From: Saccharospirillum sp. MSK14-1
GTDB taxonomy: Bacteria > Pseudomonadota > Gammaproteobacteria > Pseudomonadales > Natronospirillaceae
Direction of reading: 5' to 3'
NCBI RefSeq assembly: GCF_003054965.1
Contig: NZ_MIES01000005.1
Location: forward strand, 19,348-83,347
DNA: 64,000 nucleotides
Every line of letters begins with the position of its first letter. The stretch's first letter is position 1. Position numbers and translations under genes: made by a program. Below are positions 8,824 to 17,606 of this stretch, in pieces. The notes below the pieces were generated by a model, which saw only the letters and a list, made by a program, of their open reading frames with translations, had not been told where the DNA came from and did not search any database.

Positions 8824-10074
8824 ATGGAAAAGCTGACCATCCTGCGCCACCTGGCAGCGACACGCTTAAGGCAGTTTTCCTCACGCTCGCACCTGGAAAA
8901 CTGGCAACAGAAAAAGCTGCGTCAGCACCTTGATTGGGTCTGTGAACACTCACCACTGTACCGTGACTATCAAGGCCAACCGCTGGAGGCGTTTCCGTTG
9001 ATGGATAAAGCCACGATGATGGCGAACTTCGATCAACTGAACACCCGCAACCTGAAACGCGATCACTTATTCGAACGCGCGTTGAAAGCAGAACTGAGTC
9101 GCGATTTCAGTCAATCACACCTGGGTGATGTCACCGTGGGTTTGTCGTCCGGCACATCCGGTCAACGGGGCTTATTTTTGGTATCACGCCAAGAACGCTT
9201 AGAGTGGGCCGGTGTCATTCTCGCTAAATTATTACCCTCACTTTTTGCACGCCAGCGCGTTGCGTTGCTCTTGCGCGCCGACAGCCCGCTGTATCAAACC
9301 GTAGGCAAAGGCCGCATTCAATTTCACTACGCCGATGTCACTCAACCCGCCGAACAGTGGCTGGCCAAGTTGGAAGCCTTTCAGCCGACCTTGCTGGTTG
9401 GTAGTGCACAGGCGTTGCAATGGTGTGCCCATCACAGCCAGACATTAAGCCCCTCTCTGGTAATCTCTGGTGCCGAGGTTCTGACACCGAGCGACCGTCA
9501 ATTGCTGGCCCATCGTTTTGCGTGCCCGATTCACGAAATTTACCAATGCACGGAAGGTTTTCTGGCCTGTACGCATCGCGATGGTGTGTTGCGCTGGAAC
9601 GAAGATGCGGTGCATATCGAACCGCACTGGCTTAATCAGCAACGCACTCATTTTTCCCCCATCATCACCGACTTCCGGCGACGCACACAGCCCATCATTC
9701 GCTACCACCTCGATGATGTGATTGAAGCAGGCGATGCACCCGGCGTATTCCGCGCCATCGCCAGCATCGGTGGCCGCAGTGGCGACGTGTTAAAACTGCC
9801 AGGCATTGAAAGCGATATAACCGTTCTGCCCGACTTGATCTATCGCGCCATCGCCTTAGCCAGCGACCAGCCGTTGGATTATCGCATCAGTCAAATCGAC
9901 GCAGCCCGAATTCGCATCGAAAGCGATGACCGCCACAGCGACATCGAACAAGCATTGCGCACCTTATTCATCAGTCTCGGAGTGATCGACACGCTGCAAA
10001 TCGATAAAGCACCTGCGCCACTTTGGACAGCCACGAATAAACAACGCCGAGTCATGAATTTATGGACGTCCTGA
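8824..10074 (+). CDS. Adenylate-forming enzyme, F390 synthetase/CapK-like
   Basis: 416 residues. The AMP-binding P-loop is LSSGTSGQRG (about residues 107-116), and later core segments include ISGAEVLTPSDRQLL, IYQCTEGFLACTH and TDFRRRTQPIIRYHLDD. These match the PaaK/CapK/F390-synthetase branch of adenylate-forming enzymes. It should activate a carboxylic acid as an acyl-adenylate. No carrier protein is evident nearby, so transfer could be to CoA, to an ACP encoded elsewhere, or to an amine. The 3' end overlaps the ATP-grasp gene by 13 bp. Confidence 0.82.
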   Translation: MEKLTILRHLAATRLRQFSSRSHLENWQQKKLRQHLDWVCEHSPLYRDYQGQPLEAFPLMDKATMMANFDQLNTRNLKRDHLFERALKAELSRDFSQSHLGDVTVGLSSGTSGQRGLFLVSRQERLEWAGVILAKLLPSLFARQRVALLLRADSPLYQTVGKGRIQFHYADVTQPAEQWLAKLEAFQPTLLVGSAQALQWCAHHSQTLSPSLVISGAEVLTPSDRQLLAHRFACPIHEIYQCTEGFLACTHRDGVLRWNEDAVHIEPHWLNQQRTHFSPIITDFRRRTQPIIRYHLDDVIEAGDAPGVFRAIASIGGRSGDVLKLPGIESDITVLPDLIYRAIALASDQPLDYRISQIDAARIRIESDDRHSDIEQALRTLFISLGVIDTLQIDKAPAPLWTATNKQRRVMNLWTS

Positions 10075-11204
10075 TTACCGGCGCTCGGGCACCGGTCGCC
10101 CTGGAGTGGGCGCGACTGGCACTGGCAGGGGGTCATAACGTCTGGCTGGCCGACAGCCTGAAGTGGCCGTTGGGTCGCTTCGTAAATGGCATTCAAGGCT
10201 ACTTGCAATTACCACCACCAGCATTAGAAATGAATGCTTTCACGCTGCAACTGAAGCAGTTTTTACACCGTCAGAACATCGATTTATTGATCCCAACCTG
10301 TGAGGAAATTTTTTATCTGGCACAGGCGCGTGCTCAGTGTGGATCGGGCGCTAAATGGTTGATGCCCGAACAGTCATTACTGTTTCAGCTGCATCATAAA
10401 TATCAGTCATTGTCGCTGCTCGATGGCTTGGCGTCGGTTCGAACGCCGGCTACCCGTTTATGCGAATCCGCTGAGCAAATAACCGACGAACAGAACACCA
10501 TCTTAAAACCGGTGTATTCACGTTTTGGTCGGCAATTTGTCGCCCAAGCAAAGCCTGGGGTACTGCGTACCGATCAAATCCATACTGACTATCCGTGGGT
10601 GCAACAAGAACGGATTGAGGGCCGTGCGCTGTGTAATTATGCGTTGTTCGAAAACGGTCAGTTGATGGCCCATCAGGCCTATCAACCGTGTTATTTATTA
10701 AACCAGGCGGCGTCCAGTTATTTCGATCCGATAAGCGACTCAAGACTGCAGGCGTTTGCACAACAGTTTGGCCAGAAAACCGGTTTTCACGGTCAGGCGG
10801 CTTTCGATTTTATCGACCGAGACGGCGAGCTTTTTTGCCTCGAATGCAACCCGAGAGCAACCAGCGGTCTGCATCTTTTAAGAGAGCGCTTGCAGCTTAA
10901 TCGCGAAGGTCATTTTCACGTTGCAGACGGTAATGCCCGGGCATTCCGGGTGGGCTTCTCTTTACCGGTGATGTTTGGTTTACCGGCATTGAGGCAAGGT
11001 CACTTCAGGCAACTGCTACACGATTATCGTCGCGCCGACGATGTGCTCAAAGATAAACAAGCACCGTTAAAACGACGAGCGCCCTGGCTTGCACTGTTGG
11101 AGATGGTGGTTCGCATGATCCGCTGGCGCAAACCGATGACCGATGTCAGCACCTTCGATATCGAATGGAACGGTCCACAACCGAAGGGCACTCCCTTATG
11201 TTGA
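10062..11204 (+). CDS. ATP-grasp domain ligase
   Basis: 380 residues. The N-terminal pre-ATP-grasp Rossmann-like part reads MDVLITGARAPVALEWARLA and LLIPTCEEIFYL. The ATP-binding part has ILKPVYSRFGRQ and the metal-binding signature LFCLECNPRATSG (ExNPRxxxG). ATP-grasp ligases join an activated carboxylate to an amine or thiol via acyl phosphate. With the adjacent adenylating enzyme and acyltransferase this suggests amide formation, which is inference. The ATG overlaps the preceding gene, and the stop overlaps the next ATG by 7 bp. Confidence 0.85.
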   Translation: MDVLITGARAPVALEWARLALAGGHNVWLADSLKWPLGRFVNGIQGYLQLPPPALEMNAFTLQLKQFLHRQNIDLLIPTCEEIFYLAQARAQCGSGAKWLMPEQSLLFQLHHKYQSLSLLDGLASVRTPATRLCESAEQITDEQNTILKPVYSRFGRQFVAQAKPGVLRTDQIHTDYPWVQQERIEGRALCNYALFENGQLMAHQAYQPCYLLNQAASSYFDPISDSRLQAFAQQFGQKTGFHGQAAFDFIDRDGELFCLECNPRATSGLHLLRERLQLNREGHFHVADGNARAFRVGFSLPVMFGLPALRQGHFRQLLHDYRRADDVLKDKQAPLKRRAPWLALLEMVVRMIRWRKPMTDVSTFDIEWNGPQPKGTPLC

Positions 11205-12277
11205 ACGCGACCGAACAGAATCGCTGTTTCTTTGAGCAAATGCAGCAACCCAACCTGATCCGCAATGTCCAAACCGACTTTGTGCTTTACCAACAAGGCG
11301 ATGTACTGGTCCCCACCAGTGTTAATGAAGCGCATCCAGATAATGGCTGGGTGGTGTCTCCGCTGACTCAGATCATCGGTTACGCCCAGGATGAACTGCC
11401 CAAACTGCGGTCGGTTGCACTGCGCGCTTTAAGCAGAATACTCATTGCGGTTTTATCGGGACCGTTGCGGTTGGCAAAGCTGGATCGACTGCAGGTGCTG
11501 AACAATCAATGTTTGTCGACCAATGTCTACTCAGACCAATGGCAGCACCTGAACCTCGCTCAATTGCGTCAACTAGCGGTGGAAAAATTTCCACATCACA
11601 CTGTCATGTTGCGTTCGCTCAACGCCACTCAGAATGCAGCCATTATTCACCAAGCACAGCAAGACGGCTGGTTGCCCGTGGTGACTCGTCAGGTGTATCT
11701 GTATCGCGATCACGATCGCTGGTGGGCGCGTCACAATGCACGCATTGATGATCGATTGCTGCAACAGCCCGACTGGCGTTTCCAGTTATTAGACCCGAAC
11801 GACAAAGCGCAAATGGCGCGCGCTGAGCGCCTGTATAACCAGCTTTATATCGATAAATACAGCCGCCACAATGTTCAGTTCAGTGCCGACTGGTTTCGTG
11901 TCTTTTCGGCCAACGGCTTACTCGAACTCTACGGCCTTTTTTATCGCAACCAGCTTGTCGGCATTGCAGGCCTCTATGGTGTCGACCAAACACTGACTGC
12001 GCCGGTGATCGGCTACGACACCGACCAGCCCATTCAACGGGCACTCTACCGTCGGTTAATTGCCTTTGTGATTCGCTACGCCATGGATCGTCAGTTAACA
12101 CTCAATCTCAGCGCTGGCTCGCCCGATTTTAAACGTCGCCGGGGCGGTGAAGCCGCCATTGAATACAGTTATATTTATGTGCGTCATCTCAGCTTCTACC
12201 GGCGTTCTGTCTGGCGTTTGTTATCCGGGCTCAGCCGTTATTTTTATCGACCTTTGCTGGAGCGATTCAAACTGTGA
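11198..12277 (+). CDS. GNAT/FemAB-like acyltransferase (BioF2/CelD-like)
   Basis: 359 residues starting at the ATG overlapping the ATP-grasp stop. The C-terminal half resembles the acetyltransferase_6 (CelD/FemAB-like) group: YGLFYRNQLVGIAGLYGVDQ, then LNLSAGSPDFKRRRGGEAAIEYSY. The FKxxRGG element is typical of that group. The N-terminal half has no motif I recognise. A role in transferring an acyl or aminoacyl group onto the pathway product is inferred from fold and context. The TGA overlaps the GTG of the Rieske gene (GTGA). Confidence 0.7.
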   Translation: MLNATEQNRCFFEQMQQPNLIRNVQTDFVLYQQGDVLVPTSVNEAHPDNGWVVSPLTQIIGYAQDELPKLRSVALRALSRILIAVLSGPLRLAKLDRLQVLNNQCLSTNVYSDQWQHLNLAQLRQLAVEKFPHHTVMLRSLNATQNAAIIHQAQQDGWLPVVTRQVYLYRDHDRWWARHNARIDDRLLQQPDWRFQLLDPNDKAQMARAERLYNQLYIDKYSRHNVQFSADWFRVFSANGLLELYGLFYRNQLVGIAGLYGVDQTLTAPVIGYDTDQPIQRALYRRLIAFVIRYAMDRQLTLNLSAGSPDFKRRRGGEAAIEYSYIYVRHLSFYRRSVWRLLSGLSRYFYRPLLERFKL

Positions 12278-13278
12278 AGCCAGTTGCCGATTTCCCCTAC
12301 TCCGGTGTCGCCGGTTGCTGGCATCCTCTATTGGCCAGCCGGGATTTAACGACCAAGCCCGTCGCCGTTTCACTGATGGGCATGCCGCTGGTGCTGGCCC
12401 GACTGGACGGTCAGCCGCGCTTGTTTTCCGATCGCTGTCCGCACCGGTTAATTCCGCTGTCGCAGGGGTTTATTGCCAGTGATCAACTGGTCTGCCCGTA
12501 TCATGGCTGGGCGTTTGATGCCGCCGGTCAGTTACAACACACACCCGGCACAGCCAGGTGCCGTACCCACGCCAAACTGGAGGCATACCCGCTGGTTGAG
12601 CGCGACGGTTTGTTATGGACACGCTTGCAAGACGGTCAAGACAGTCCATTAGGATATTCCGACTTACCCGACTACGTTTACGCCAGTGCTTACCGCCGTC
12701 TGCCCTGCAACTTTTTTCAAAGCATCGAAAATTTTCTCGACCCGTGTCACACACCCTATGTGCATAAAGGCCTGTTGCGTAATCGCGGTGCACAACAGAT
12801 GGCGACTTCACAAAGCGTCCATGACGGCGGCTTTCGTACTGAATTCACATTAACCCAACAACAGAATGGCTGGATTAACCGGTTATTTGATCCGGGTGTT
12901 GACGTCAACGTTGGCCGTTTTGATTTGCCCGGCCGGGTCGAGTTGGATTATCTGAAACAGGGCAAAATTCTGCTGCGCGTGGTGTTGTTCTTTGTGCCCC
13001 GCAGCGATCGCGAAACCGGCATGTTTGCCCGTCTTTATGCACCCAAGTCGTGGCTGCCCGCCAGCCTGCGTTTTGCGTTGTTTAAACCCTTTGCCGAGAC
13101 CCTCTTTCGTCAAGACCGAGCCATGCTCATGCAACAGCAACAGGCCGTCGACACCTTCGGCGAACACTACCGCTTTGCCGAAACCGATATTGTCGCCCGG
13201 CCACTGTGGGCGCTGTTGCATGGTCAGCCCGCCAAAGCCGGGGCCGATATCACGCTGGACGTTGAAGCCGGACAGTAG
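12274..13278 (+). CDS. Rieske [2Fe-2S] non-haem iron oxygenase
   Basis: 334 residues from a GTG overlapping the previous stop. The Rieske cluster ligands are CPH (Cys55, His57) and CPYH (Cys74, His77). The mononuclear iron site is ENFLDPCHTPYVH (Asn153, Asp156, His159, His164). This is the single-component alpha-subunit layout of Rieske oxygenases such as VanA-like or cholesterol-desaturase-type enzymes. It probably hydroxylates, demethylates or desaturates the pathway product, with a reductase supplied from elsewhere. It is the last gene of the run; 143 bp then separate it from an independently promoted gene. Confidence 0.9.
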   Translation: MKPVADFPYSGVAGCWHPLLASRDLTTKPVAVSLMGMPLVLARLDGQPRLFSDRCPHRLIPLSQGFIASDQLVCPYHGWAFDAAGQLQHTPGTARCRTHAKLEAYPLVERDGLLWTRLQDGQDSPLGYSDLPDYVYASAYRRLPCNFFQSIENFLDPCHTPYVHKGLLRNRGAQQMATSQSVHDGGFRTEFTLTQQQNGWINRLFDPGVDVNVGRFDLPGRVELDYLKQGKILLRVVLFFVPRSDRETGMFARLYAPKSWLPASLRFALFKPFAETLFRQDRAMLMQQQQAVDTFGEHYRFAETDIVARPLWALLHGQPAKAGADITLDVEAGQ

Positions 13279-13360
13279 CCCGATTGCCCGCAGCGATTCG
13301 GCGGATCGTTACAGTCCTCGCAGTAATGTTGAATAAACGTCACGAACTGCTCATCCGGGC

Positions 13361-13388
13361 TTGAGCCGGGGTCGGAATTTGCTATGTT
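13361..13388 (+). promoter_or_regulatory. Putative sigma-70 promoter for the DUF2147 gene
   Basis: TTGAGC (13361-13366) and TATGTT (13383-13388) are separated by 16 bp, about 34 bp before the ATG. This is consistent with a short leader and with the gene being outside the preceding operon. Confidence 0.5.
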
Positions 13389-13414
13389 GCGTGCATCCTT
13401 ATCACAAACGGTAC

Positions 13415-13422
13415 AACAACAA
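13415..13422 (+). promoter_or_regulatory. CA motif (AANAANAA) abutting a start codon
   Basis: AACAACAA runs directly into the ATG at 13422, and no purine-rich Shine-Dalgarno is present at normal spacing. AANAANAA is the Hfq/Crc recognition motif of Pseudomonas mRNAs under catabolite repression. With a CrcZ-like RNA in the same window this gene is a candidate target. The motif is short and could be chance. Confidence 0.35.
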
Positions 13423-13862
13423 TGAAAAGCCTTATTTCTGCTGTGATCACCCTGGGCATGTTGCTGCCCCTGACTGCTTTTGCCGAATCCATGTCCGCTG
13501 AAGGCAACTGGCGCACCATCGACGATGAAACCGGCGAAGCCAAAAGCATCGTGCGCATCTGGAACGATGGCGGTGAACTGAAAGGTGAAATCGTTGAGCT
13601 GCTCAACCCGACCGAACCCAACCCGGTCTGTACCGAATGCAAAGGGTCACGTCGCAACCAGCCGCTGGTTGGCCTGAACATCATCTGGGGCCTGGAGCAA
13701 GATGGCGACGAGTGGGTCGACGGCAATATTCTCGATCCTCAAAACGGCAAAGAATACAGCGCCCAACTCAAAGTCACCGAAGGTGGCAGCCAATTGGAAG
13801 TCCGTGGCTATCTCGGTTTCGCCTTGATCGGTCGCACCCAGACTTGGCACCGCGTCGACTAA
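13422..13862 (+). CDS. DUF2147 family secreted protein
   Basis: 146 residues with a clear signal peptide ending near TAFA|ES. The mature part carries the DUF2147 pattern: GNWRTIDDETGEAKSIVRIW, then GELKGEIVELLNP, a CTECKG pair of cysteines, LVGLNIIWGL, and GKEYSAQLKVTEGGSQLEVRGYLGF-LIGRTQTW. Members are small periplasmic beta-rich proteins of unknown function. It has its own promoter, and a CA motif replaces the Shine-Dalgarno. Confidence 0.9.
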   Translation: MKSLISAVITLGMLLPLTAFAESMSAEGNWRTIDDETGEAKSIVRIWNDGGELKGEIVELLNPTEPNPVCTECKGSRRNQPLVGLNIIWGLEQDGDEWVDGNILDPQNGKEYSAQLKVTEGGSQLEVRGYLGFALIGRTQTWHRVD

Positions 13863-13961
13863 TAACGCCGGCGGCAACCGTAAAGCGGTTGCCGCTGACT
13901 GGCCTTAGTGCAGCCGAGCAGCCTAGAATGCGGCGCAAAGCTAACCCTTGGATGCCCGGTT

Positions 13962-14558
13962 GTGAGTTTGTTGATTGCCCTCGTTCTGGCCGTTGCCCTG
14001 GTCGCTTCGCCTGACGCCCTCCGATTTGAACTGATTCGCGCCCTACGCGCACAGCCCGACCGCCTGTTGCCTGTCGTTATCTCGCGTTTTGTAGCAACCA
14101 CTGTTCTGGCATTGCTCCTGGCTTGGCTGTTATTCCACTGGGCCGCATCAAATCCGGCCGGTCCGGCAATGGTGGTGTTCAGTGGGGTGATGACTGCGCT
14201 GTGGTTATGGACGCGCTTTTGGACCCGTACCTTTATTGCCGACCCAGACCATCCCCTGTTCCGAACCACCAGCAGCGCCATTGTGCTGGCAACGGTGCTG
14301 TCGGTAACGCTTTGGCTGGCGCTGTTTACCCACACGGCTTTGCTGTTGGCCTGGACTGGAGCATCGGTCTGGCTGTTTGTGCTGGCACTGATCTGGCCGC
14401 TGGCCGACGCTCTGATTCTGATCTGGGGAAGTCGTTCACCGCGCGCCGGGGAATGGCTGGTGCAGGAAAGCACGCAACAGCGCTGGGGTCGTGGACTGGG
14501 TTTACTATTGGTGCTGATTGCGTTTTGGGCCATCTGGGCCGTCCTGGCCCAGGGCTGA
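13962..14558 (+). CDS. Hypothetical inner-membrane protein
   Basis: About 198 residues from the GTG at 13962 (MSLLIALVLAVALVASPDALRF). A TAGAAT box at 13924-13929 argues against the upstream in-frame GTG at 13908, which would lie before the likely transcript start. Four or five hydrophobic helices are visible (residues 1-17, about 35-58, 63-80, 95-118, 125-140, and a C-terminal LLLVLIAFWAIWAVLAQ). No family is recognised. It ends 12 bp from the convergent rpiA stop. Confidence 0.65.
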   Translation: MSLLIALVLAVALVASPDALRFELIRALRAQPDRLLPVVISRFVATTVLALLLAWLLFHWAASNPAGPAMVVFSGVMTALWLWTRFWTRTFIADPDHPLFRTTSSAIVLATVLSVTLWLALFTHTALLLAWTGASVWLFVLALIWPLADALILIWGSRSPRAGEWLVQESTQQRWGRGLGLLLVLIAFWAIWAVLAQG

Positions 14559-14575
14559 CTGAGGTACGCCTCAGT
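14558..14575. terminator. Hairpin between convergent genes (weak bidirectional terminator)
   Basis: ACTGAGG and CCTCAGT form a perfect 7-bp stem with a TACG tetraloop. It spans both stop codons of the membrane-protein gene and rpiA. There is no clear T-tract on either side, so termination is only suggested. Confidence 0.35.
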
Positions 14576-15275
14576 AAAATTCGCCGTCTTCGGCCATGGT
14601 GTTGATGACAGTGAGTTGCTTGACGCCATCAGGTGTTCCCAACAACAGAACATCGGCCGGACGCAACGCAAACAAGCCGTTGGTCACCACGCCGGGAATG
14701 TTGTTGATCTCTTTTTCCAGCGCGACAGCGTCGTCGATATCCAGTTCAAAGACATCGAGAATCTGATTGCCGTTATCAGTCACAGCCCCTTCGCGATACA
14801 CCGGATTTCCCCCCATGGCCTGCAGTTTGCGGGCCACAGCACTGCGTGCCATCGGAATCACTTCCACTGGCAAGGGGAAGCTGCCGAGCTTTTGCACCGC
14901 CTTGGATTCATCGGCGATGCAGATAAAAGTTTTCGCCACAGAAGCGACAATTTTCTCCTGCGTCAGCGCCGCGCCACCGCCTTTGATCAACTGCAGCTTA
15001 CGGTTGGCTTCGTCGGCACCGTCGACATAGACCGTTAACTTGTCGACCTCGTTCAGCTCAAACACCTCAATGCCATGACCGCGCAACCGCTCAGCGGTGG
15101 CGTCACTGCTGGCGACCGCGCCGCGAAACTCGTCTTTGACAGTGGCCAGCGCATCAATAAAGCAATTAGCAGTAGAGCCGGTGCCGACGCCAATAATGGC
15201 CTCAGGCTTAAGGTCCGGCTTAATGAACTTGAGTGCCGCCTCGGCGACAGCTTGTTTCAATTCGTTCTGATCCAT
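14571..15275 (-). CDS. rpiA: Ribose-5-phosphate isomerase A
   Basis: 234 residues, full length for RpiA. It interconverts ribose-5-phosphate and ribulose-5-phosphate in the pentose phosphate pathway. Diagnostic segments are [62 protein letters not shown] and the [13 protein letters not shown] motif. It is divergent from ilvA with 166 bp between. Confidence 0.97.
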   Translation of the reverse strand: MDQNELKQAVAEAALKFIKPDLKPEAIIGVGTGSTANCFIDALATVKDEFRGAVASSDATAERLRGHGIEVFELNEVDKLTVYVDGADEANRKLQLIKGGGAALTQEKIVASVAKTFICIADESKAVQKLGSFPLPVEVIPMARSAVARKLQAMGGNPVYREGAVTDNGNQILDVFELDIDDAVALEKEINNIPGVVTNGLFALRPADVLLLGTPDGVKQLTVINTMAEDGEFY

Positions 15276-15364
15276 ATCGGTCTCTCGTCATCTCTGGCTG
15301 CATTATAGCCCGCAAAGGGACCTAGGTTGAAAAACAGTATGCCGCAATTCGCGGCCGTCGTGCA

Positions 15365-15393
15365 TTTCCGGGCTGTAGCAAAAACCGTACAAT
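15365..15393 (+). promoter_or_regulatory. Putative sigma-70 promoter for ilvA
   Basis: TACAAT (15388-15393) is a good -10 box. A weak -35 (TTTCCG) lies 17 bp upstream. The ilvA ATG is 49 bp downstream of the -10, behind an AGTAGGA Shine-Dalgarno. Confidence 0.4.
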
Positions 15394-15441
15394 CCTAAAG
15401 CGCCCAGCGCGCCCCATTCATCCGGACAGTAGGATTCGTTC

Positions 15442-16956
15442 ATGCTCGAACAGTACGTTAAGAAAATCCTCAACGCCAAAGTCTACGATGCTGCTATCGA
15501 AACGCCTTTGGAACCCGCCGCCTTTCTCAGCCGCCGGATGAATAACCAGATTTTAATTAAACGCGAAGACCTGCAGTCGGTGTTCTCGTTTAAGCTGCGC
15601 GGCGCCTACAACAAGATGACCACGCTGAACGAAGAACAACTGGCCAAAGGCGTTATCTGCGCCTCAGCGGGCAACCATGCTCAGGGCCTGGCTGAAGCGG
15701 CGCGGCTGATGGGCGTGAAAGCCACCATTGTCATGCCCAAGACCACGCCGGACATCAAAGTCGCCAACGTCCGTGCGCGTGGCGGTAAAGCGGTATTGGT
15801 GGGCGACTCGTTCGACGAAGCCCTGGCCCACGCGCAAAAACTGGAAGCCGAAAAAGGCCTGACCTTTATTCACCCCTTCGACGACCCGGACATCATCGCC
15901 GGTCAAGGCACAGTGGCGCGCGAAATTCTGCATCAGCACCGTGGCGCACCCATCGACGCCGTTTTTATTCCGGTTGGCGGCGGCGGCTTGGCGGCGGGTA
16001 TGGCGGCTTACATCAAATACCTGCAACCGCAGATCAAAGTCATCGGCGTTGAATTCGAGGAAAGCGCTTGCCTGTCCGCCGCCATGAAAGCGGGAAAGCG
16101 AGTGACCCTGGATCAGGTTGGCATCTTTGCCGACGGCATTGCGGTGGCCCAAATCGGCAAACACGGTTGGAAGATCTGCAAAGACCACATCGATGAAGTC
16201 ATCACCGTGAGCTCCGATGAAATCTGCGCAGCGGTTAAAGACATCTTTGACGACACCCGTTCCATCACCGAGCCAGCCGGTGCTACCAGCGTTGCGGGCA
16301 TGAAGAAATTCGTGGCCCGCGAAGGCTGGGAAGGCAAGACGCTGGTGACCATCTCCTCCGGCGCCAACACCAACTTTGATCGCCTGCGTTATGTTGCCGA
16401 GCGCGCCGAAGTCGGTGAACACCGCGAAGCGATTTTGTCGGTCACCATTCCGGAACGACCCGGTGCATTTAAGCAGTTTGTGTCGATCATCGGCAAACGG
16501 GCTGTGACTGAATTCAATTACCGCTACGCCGACGACAACGAAGCGAAGATTTTCGTGGGTGTGAAAATCAGCAGCAACGAAGAGCGCCAGGAACTGGTGC
16601 AGGCGCTGCGCGACGCCGATCATGCGGTGCTAGATTTAACCGACAACGAAGTCGCGAAATCGCACATCCGCCATATGGTAGGCGGCCATGCGCCCGACAT
16701 TGCCGACGAACGACTGTATCGCTTTGAATTCCCGGAACGACCGGGCGCGCTGGGTAAATTCCTTAACACGCTGGGCGGTAACTGGAACATTTCACTGTTT
16801 CACTACCGCAACCACGGTGCGGCCTATGGCCGGGTTTTGGCTGGCATTCAGGTGCCCAAGTCGGACATGAAAAACTTCCGCACCAAGCTGGATGAACTGG
16901 GCTACCCGTATTGGGATGAGTCTGAGAATCCGGTTTACAGCGTGTTCCTGGGGTAA
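15442..16956 (+). CDS. ilvA: Threonine ammonia-lyase, biosynthetic (two ACT-like domains)
   Basis: 504 residues, the length of the long, allosteric IlvA. It deaminates threonine to 2-oxobutanoate, the first step to isoleucine. The PLP lysine lies in SVFSFKLRGAYNK; SAGNHAQG and the phosphate-binding VGGGGLAAG motif follow. The C-terminal 180 residues contain two regulatory ACT-like repeats, each starting with the element PERPGA (TIPERPGAFKQFV and EFPERPGALGKFL), which mediate isoleucine/valine control. Confidence 0.97.
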   Translation: MLEQYVKKILNAKVYDAAIETPLEPAAFLSRRMNNQILIKREDLQSVFSFKLRGAYNKMTTLNEEQLAKGVICASAGNHAQGLAEAARLMGVKATIVMPKTTPDIKVANVRARGGKAVLVGDSFDEALAHAQKLEAEKGLTFIHPFDDPDIIAGQGTVAREILHQHRGAPIDAVFIPVGGGGLAAGMAAYIKYLQPQIKVIGVEFEESACLSAAMKAGKRVTLDQVGIFADGIAVAQIGKHGWKICKDHIDEVITVSSDEICAAVKDIFDDTRSITEPAGATSVAGMKKFVAREGWEGKTLVTISSGANTNFDRLRYVAERAEVGEHREAILSVTIPERPGAFKQFVSIIGKRAVTEFNYRYADDNEAKIFVGVKISSNEERQELVQALRDADHAVLDLTDNEVAKSHIRHMVGGHAPDIADERLYRFEFPERPGALGKFLNTLGGNWNISLFHYRNHGAAYGRVLAGIQVPKSDMKNFRTKLDELGYPYWDESENPVYSVFLG

Positions 16957-16987
16957 CACGCTGGAGGGCGCTTAGGTGCTGCGCATC

Positions 16988-17030
16988 GGGAGACGGGAGA
17001 CGCCAATCCGTTAAGCGTCTTCCGTCCGGA
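16988..17030 (+). repeat. Dispersed intergenic repeat, copy 1 (GGGAGACGCCAA ... GCGTCTTCCG)
   Basis: Contains a GGGAGAC-GGGAGACGCC tandem followed by GCGTCTTCCG. A 12-bp perfect match (GGGAGACGCCAA, 16995-17006) and a 10-bp match (GCGTCTTCCG, 17015-17024) recur at 17608-17664. The two copies flank the small orphan gene between them. Confidence 0.65.
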
Positions 17031-17088
17031 CGGCGTAACGCTCCCACTTCCCGCTATACTCCCAAACTCACCCAAAACACCGCCCGCC

Positions 17089-17592
17089 ATGTCGCCCGCC
17101 GAACAGGAAAAAATAGAACTGGAACATCAGGCGGCGCGGCTGTTTATGCGCCACTGGGAGCGCAATCAGGGGGTGCCCATTCGGCATATCTGGCACAACC
17201 GGCCGGATAAGCCCGATGTCTCCTGTTTTCTTGATGGCGAACGTCTGGACCTGGAAATCGCTCACCTCTACGGCAGTGAAGCCGAAGCCATGGCCATTCT
17301 CGGCCGCGACCTCAGCGACGCGACGGTGCGCGAGCTGGCCGAACTCAATGCCAGCGATACCGATGGACGTCTGCTGCGGGCGTTAAATCGCATCCTGGCG
17401 ATGAAAGCCGAGAAAACTTACAACAGCGACCGCGTCTGGCTGGTCATCCGCAACGCCAACCCGCACTGGTCGCGCACCGACATCGAAGCGCTGCAACACC
17501 ACATCAGCGTGCCCGACGGCCACCCGTTCGAACAAATCTGGCTGGTGGCGGATATGTATGCCAGTAGCGGGATAGTGCAGTTGTATCCATAG
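17089..17592 (+). CDS. Hypothetical protein (orphan)
   Basis: 167 residues from an ATG reading MSPAEQEKIELEHQAARLFM. It is soluble, with no signal peptide or membrane segment. The segment KPDVSCFLDGERLDLEIAHLYG vaguely resembles the PD...(D/E)xE core of PD-(D/E)XK-fold nucleases, and IWLVADMYASSGIVQLYP ends the protein as a beta-rich tail. This is suggestive, not enough for a call. It stands alone between ilvA and typA, bracketed by copies of a short repeat, which could mean insertion as a unit. Confidence 0.7.
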   Translation: MSPAEQEKIELEHQAARLFMRHWERNQGVPIRHIWHNRPDKPDVSCFLDGERLDLEIAHLYGSEAEAMAILGRDLSDATVRELAELNASDTDGRLLRALNRILAMKAEKTYNSDRVWLVIRNANPHWSRTDIEALQHHISVPDGHPFEQIWLVADMYASSGIVQLYP

Positions 17593-17606
17593 ACGCTAAA
17601 CGCTTA

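Noticed and set aside
15664..16623. Minus-strand open frame of 319 codons inside ilvA
   Set aside because: It is fully contained in ilvA, which has clear PLP and ACT domains; the antisense product has no recognisable features.
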